Assembly: GCA_022829145.1 (NCBI GenBank)
Contig: CM040758.1
Coordinates: 23,901,075-23,965,074, forward strand
DNA from: Albula goreensis
Taxonomy: Eukaryota; Chordata; Actinopteri; Albuliformes; Albulidae
Reading direction: 5' to 3'
Length of the DNA stretch: 64,000 nucleotides
Below the pieces are notes generated by a model that saw nothing but the letters and a program-made list of their open reading frames with translations, was not told where the DNA came from and searched no databases. The number at the start of each line of letters is the position of its first letter. Within the stretch, counting starts at the first letter, position 1. Below are positions 59,715-64,000 of the stretch, piece by piece. A program made the position numbers and the translations under genes.

Positions 59715-61146
59715 GTACCCCGACAACACTCTGCACCTTTCTGTGTGTGTGTGTGTGTGTTTGGAGGGGGGTTATTTTTGGTTCAACAAAATGTTAATCT
59801 TAATATTTATTGTAATATATATATTTCCTTACCATTCTCACATCTAGAGGTACGTCACCTACCCTCTGGCCAAGTATTGAGACAAATCACCACACCGTCC
59901 TCTGTCAGGATGGCAAATTAATAAGAATAAAGAATAAAAGATTACACGACATTTTATTCTTTGTAAGAATTTATTGCTATTAATTTCCACATCGGAAAGG
60001 TGGCCCAACTACTTGACTTCCCTCAAACCATCTACCCTGTCACATCTCTACATTAGAATCCCCTTTCAGGTGTGGAGGGAAAACATGCTTAAAAATTAAG
60101 CAAAAGAGGATGTTCATTTTTTGTATAGTGCATGGTTTATAGAGGTATTTAAGAGTGTATTGCCCTGTTTAGACTAAAGCCACTTCCCTCATGCGGTTGC
60201 CTCACCCTGCCCGCATGGGTTTTCCCTGCAGGTGTAGACTGCCATGCTTTACATTCCTGCGCGAGCGCGACTTGTGAACTGTGGTGTGAAAACAAGTGAC
60301 AGCTGACGCCCTGCAAGCTGAGAGAGAGAGCGCGTGCTTGTCTGCCCCCCCCAACCCCCCCCAGCCCCACACACAACTGACAGCCCAGACCAAGGCTGTG
60401 AATGTGGCTCCTGAGTGCATATGACTGGGCTTTCCAAAAGTTGTGGGGGTGGGGGGGGGGGGAGTGGAGCATGGGAAAAGCTTTTAGTCTTCTTTGTGTT
60501 TAGAGAATAACAGGAGCATCCCGGCAGGGGCTCAAAGGTTGAACCCCCTGAGACAAATGCTAGTTTGTTTGAGGCGTAGCGCCCTCGCTCAAACATAGAG
60601 CTACTGCAGGGCTACTCAGGACAGACACATACACCATTCAGAGTTCTGCAGACCTACCGGTAGCACGTCATATTGAGACCTGGCCTTCCAATTAGAAATG
60701 CTTGTCTGACATGCTGTTCCGGTGTAGTTGAAGAGGAAACAGCTCTCTTCTTCAGCCCTGGACTCTGCTGTAGAAGCTGCTGTTCTACGCTCTGCTGAGG
60801 CCGATCTGTCCACCCTTGCACCACGTTAGGGGCCTGTGTCTCTAATGCATGACCTGACGAGCTAGTCCAAGCTTTAATAGCTATCAGCATAAAAAAATAT
60901 TCCCTGATATCATGTCTCACTGTGTTGATACACATACACACCAGTTAAATTCAGTTTATTCTTTGAATAAAAGACAGCTTCAGAATATTACATCTATGAT
61001 TCTGGATTTTGTATCTCAATATGCCGTCCTTTAGCATTTGTCTTCATAAGACGGATCCGCAGAATTGTGATCAACCTATGTTAGAGCCAAGGCTGTGGTT
61101 CCGCTGCCTCACTGATGCCCCCTGCTGGCCGCTCCCCTCTCCACAG
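59715..61146 (+). other. intron between exons at 59544 and 61147
   Basis: A 1.4-kb intron with a TG run at 59742-59761, a C-rich then G-rich segment at 60343-60463 and otherwise unique sequence. The acceptor is CCCTCTCCACAG. No gene is supported. Confidence 0.88.
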
Positions 61147-61256
61147 CTCCTGATTATCGATGGGCAGCAGCTGAGGACTGACCCCGCCGCCGTCATGGAC
61201 GAGGTGCAGAAGTTCCTGGGAGTGTCTCCGTACTACAACTACTCTCAAGCCTTAAC
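61147..61256 (+). CDS. ndst3: NDST exon (provisional exon 12), sulfotransferase domain
   Basis: A 110-bp exon reading [20 protein letters not shown], then [16 protein letters not shown] plus two bases of a threonine codon. It begins in phase 0 and ends in phase 2. [12 protein letters not shown] and VQKFLG are typical of NDST and related 3-O-sulfotransferases. Acceptor CTCCACAG|CTC and donor AAC|GTGAGT are good. The following family block, with FWCQ and the conserved disulfide cysteines and the GRKYP lysine, is not found before 64000 and must lie on the next exon downstream. Confidence 0.96.
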
Positions 61257-61699
61257 GTGAGTTATTTACCGTCATGCGGGAGGGATTATCTCTCTCGGCC
61301 CCTGTAATTAAAAGAGCCTCGCGTCGCCTTGCCGAGGTTTTCTCTCAGCATTTAATTAAGCACCATTAGCGAAGCCTGGATCACACCCCATACAATATTT
61401 CAATCCGATATGAAAAGCGTTGAAGCTTATCGGCTGGGTAAACAAAGAGAGAGGCTCCGCCATCACCAGTGATAGGGGTTTAATTCATCCGGCCGCCAGG
61501 GAACAGGAGCGTAGGGTAAAGGGAGGTAAAATTAATTATTTTATCCCTTTAATTATTTTGTCTTCCACTTTGTGCTCTACGTCTGCATGTCACACATACA
61601 CAATAAAGCTGAATGTTCTGATTGTCAAGAGCAGAATCATTGGCCATGTTCCGCTGCTGATTGTGATGTCACAGAGGCCCAGCTACCAATGCGTGCCTC

Positions 61700-62290
61700 A
61701 CAGAATATTCCCAGAACATTCAGCGAGGTGAGCTCAACATTTCAGTGTTATCTTTACAGGGAAAGGTTACCAAAAGTATTATCTAGGGTGATTTTCTTCT
61801 GCATTGCAGCCTGTAATGGGTGTTGAATAGAGAAGTCAACAATGAAGTGAACAATGTTTTCAAAACATTCCACCAATTTTGTAGGAACGTTTCCTGTCAC
61901 ATACTAGTTTAACAGCCACTGCGCTCAGTATGTGCTGTTAGATAGTGATAATGTTTTCAACAGGAGGAAAAAGTTAATGAAACATTCCCCAATGTTCCTG
62001 GAACGTTTTTGTCTGGCCTACACTAGTGTGCTAAATAACGTCTGTATACTAGTCTGTATTAGATTCTAACAGTGTGCAGTGCTATAGAAATGCTTCCCAA
62101 ATGTTGTTTGAACGTTCTGTGTTAGCCTGACATATAGTAACAGAAACAGTTATCCATGAACAGCATCGCTATGGAAACCTTCCATCAAAGTTCTAAGAAC
62201 GTTTTGTGATAGGCCGACATATGCTAATGCGGACAGTTAACAGTGACAGGTATCAGTGTTGAAACGTTCCCCAATGTTATGGGAATGTTC
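61700..62290 (+). repeat. degenerate tandem repeat rich in GAAnnTTC palindromes
   Basis: Five or six worn units of about 80-115 bp share AACRTTCCCCAATGTT, then GGAACGTT and TGTGTTAGCC or TGTGCTGGCC. GAATATTC (61703), GAACATTC (61714), GAACGTTC (62110) and GAATGTTC (about 62283) are GAA-nn-TTC palindromes. The repeat resembles a fish tandem family I have seen but cannot name. Confidence 0.7.
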
Positions 62291-62309
62291 TGTGCTGGCC
62301 AGGAGAGCG

Positions 62310-62390
62310 AGCGGTGCCGGCACTGGCGCCGGCGCTGTTTCCACGGCGCCGGCGTTGGCGCTGTTTCCACGGCGGCAGTAGCGGTAGCGG
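62310..62390 (+). repeat. GC-rich duplicated segment
   Basis: GGCGCTGTTTCCACGGCG occurs twice, about 30 bp apart, within GCGCCGGCG-rich sequence. A small local duplication with many CpG sites. Confidence 0.8.
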
Positions 62391-64000
62391 CGGATGGAGA
62401 GATATAAATATCAGATATCAGCTCATCTCAATGCCAGGAGGGCCCTCTTCATCCGCGCAGAGAGGCGCTCCGGCAGCCCGACAGGTCCATCAATCACCGG
62501 GGCCGCTGCGGGTGGGGTTAATCTCTGCTGCGGCCCCCCCACCGCACCACTGAGGTCTGCGCCAATCCAGCCTTTAGCCCCCCAACCCCGTCCCACCCCA
62601 CCCCACCACCCCAAAAAAAAAACAGCATCTGGCCAAGGTCACCTTACTCCTCCCTCTACTTCCTTTCTTCCCTCCATCTTTCTCTCTCCTTATGTCCAGG
62701 AAGAGCTGGGACTCTCTTTGCTGTTTATCAGTAGGTTACACTCTCCTTATCTGGGGCCTTAGAGATTCACTGTGGTTGATGGGAAATTTGCAGATCCATG
62801 TAAATGTGAAGCATGTCGCAATTATCAAGATCAGAATACACACTTCACAATACACCAGCAAATATACAACCGACTGCTGATTTTAGGTATTGCAGTATGT
62901 TTAAAGAAAATGTGATGAAATATATTCATCACTGAATTTTACCATCAGCAAACATATCTGCATATATTGCAGTGTGTTGGGTTTCCATGATGGTGAACTC
63001 TGCCTGATAGCTTTTGGTTAGACCACTGGCATACATCTTAGACCTAAATCACCATTTAGGAAGGAAAGAAGGGGCTGGATTTGAAATACATGCTTTGAAA
63101 CATTATTTTTGCATGTATGTATTTCATATTTAATATGGGTTGCTTGCCTGATTTTGTTTTCTTTTGTCTGATTTATACCCCTGTGTAACCTGCACGGAAG
63201 GTAATACCACTGCCATTTTGGCCATAGTTTGCAGACCCTTTATTTGAGAGGTATGTTGCATTTTGTAACAAAACAAACAAGTGTTTGTTTACCTGGTCCC
63301 TGCGGACATCACTGACAGTTTTCATGCAGGTATATCTGCAGTTACGTAGAGATGACTGAAGAAGTTGGGGAACAGGCTGGCCCATAAGTCCCATCCTGAA
63401 TTTGTAATTTTTCATTAATTACAGAGCAAGTCTCCAAACAGAATCAAAGATCACAGCAACCTGCAGTAGCTCTCCTCAGTCTCATACAAATACATTTTGC
63501 CAGAACATCAGATCTATGTGCCTAAAAAAACACCGGCACCCCCACACCCATGTTCTTGGTTGTCAGAAGCAAAGCGTAATCTCTCTAGATTTAGAAATAA
63601 CACCTGAGGTTAAAGAGGCATGATGGGATACCCTGTACCTCCAGAGATGAGGTCATCCAGTTGCGACAGTTTGGCAGTGAAGGTCAGCAGCTGGCAGGTT
63701 TCTTCAGAAAGTCTCATGCTGCAGAATGCTGACAAACGGAGAATTCACCCTAAAAAATGAAGCTTATTCATTCATTCTCTTACCTCCGGAAATGTCTTTT
63801 GACTCAACAGTGACAGGTCTGCACAGAGTGTGGTTGAAGATTCGATTAGTCTATCAGAACAGCTCCTGAAGGCCTCATTTCCAGATTAATGAAATTCTAC
63901 GACTGAGTAAGAACCAGCTATGGCTATGCTTTAAAGTGTCTTTGAAATGGCAAAAGATAAATAAATAAATGGCGACATTCATGGCAGAAAGCCAATCCGG

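Larger units (their letters stand above)
1..64000 (+). other. ndst3: partial ndst3-type gene, ten internal exons and their introns
   Basis: The window lies inside one plus-strand gene. Ten exons encode consecutive NDST family blocks in order, from DTQNLLR through [41 protein letters not shown] and YSWYQ|HQRAH to DEVQKFLGV. NDSTs are Golgi type II membrane enzymes. They remove acetyl groups from N-acetylglucosamine in nascent heparan sulfate and sulfate the freed amine using PAPS. The exons total 1417 bases, one fewer than the splice phases require. Residues such as [23 protein letters not shown] and SFYEVISAG look more like NDST3/NDST4 than NDST1/NDST2 as I remember them. Paralogue choice is therefore an inference, and an ndst4-like gene is possible. 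Start codon, promoter, final exons and poly(A) site are outside the window. Confidence 0.9.
61257..64000 (+). other. intron, 5' part (provisional intron 12)
   Basis: No further NDST exon was found up to the window end. It contains a degenerate GAACGTTC-rich repeat (61700-62290), a GC-rich duplicated segment (62310-62390), a CpG-rich stretch to about 62560 and then unique AT-rich sequence. Nothing recognisable lies in 62700-64000. Confidence 0.8.

Noticed and set aside
61257..64000. Search for the next NDST exon (FWCQ, GRKYP blocks)
   Set aside because: No frame encodes these blocks before the window end, so the exon must lie further downstream.
1..64000. A new multi-gene or defence-type system
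   Set aside because: Every supported coding segment belongs to one known enzyme gene, and the rest is intron, repeats and mobile-element remnants.

Overview
This window is vertebrate, almost certainly teleost, nuclear DNA. Short exons with GT-AG introns sit in very long non-coding stretches. The DNA is full of (CA/TG)n microsatellites and of tRNA-derived SINEs with the fish L2-type 3' tail. That tail is a hairpin with stem CGCTCT/AGAGCG followed by TGTAA repeats, as known from the eel UnaL2/UnaSINE system. There are no bacterial features. Species cannot be fixed by eye.

The only gene I can support is the middle part of one plus-strand gene for a heparan sulfate N-deacetylase/N-sulfotransferase (NDST), closest from memory to NDST3 (NDST3/NDST4 type). 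Ten exons are seen: 2910-2997, 5343-5497, 10280-10465, 22164-22292, 49504-49686, 50982-51077, 52967-53090, 56036-56210, 59544-59714 and 61147-61256. In the usual 14-exon NDST layout these would be exons 3 to 12 (my provisional numbering). The first coding exon (cytoplasmic tail, membrane anchor, start of the lumenal region) lies before position 1. The last two exons lie beyond 64000. The first five exons encode the rest of the N-deacetylase domain, the sixth crosses into the sulfotransferase domain, and the last four encode most of the sulfotransferase. All splice phases agree except at 50982-51077. That exon is one base short, which puts a TGA at 51057-51059 just before the PAPS-binding loop. 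This is either an assembly error or a real lesion leaving a deacetylase-only product.

Layout: 1-2909 intron; 2910-10465 three exons with small introns holding a four-copy CCAAT-box repeat beside an L2 tail; 10466-22163 an intron with a 1.86-kb array of 25-bp units ending against a SINE; 22293-49503 a 27-kb intron with a pogo-like MITE, a CpG-rich island, compound microsatellites and a 48-bp minisatellite; 49504-61256 six closely spaced exons whose introns carry UG repeats, a 290-nt polypyrimidine tract and a 17-bp CACATG minisatellite beside splice sites; 61257-64000 intron with a degenerate GAACGTTC-rich repeat.

I found no convincing new multi-gene system. The points most worth following are the frameshift, the repeat-crowded splice sites around it, and the very regular tandem arrays. 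All coordinates were read by hand.
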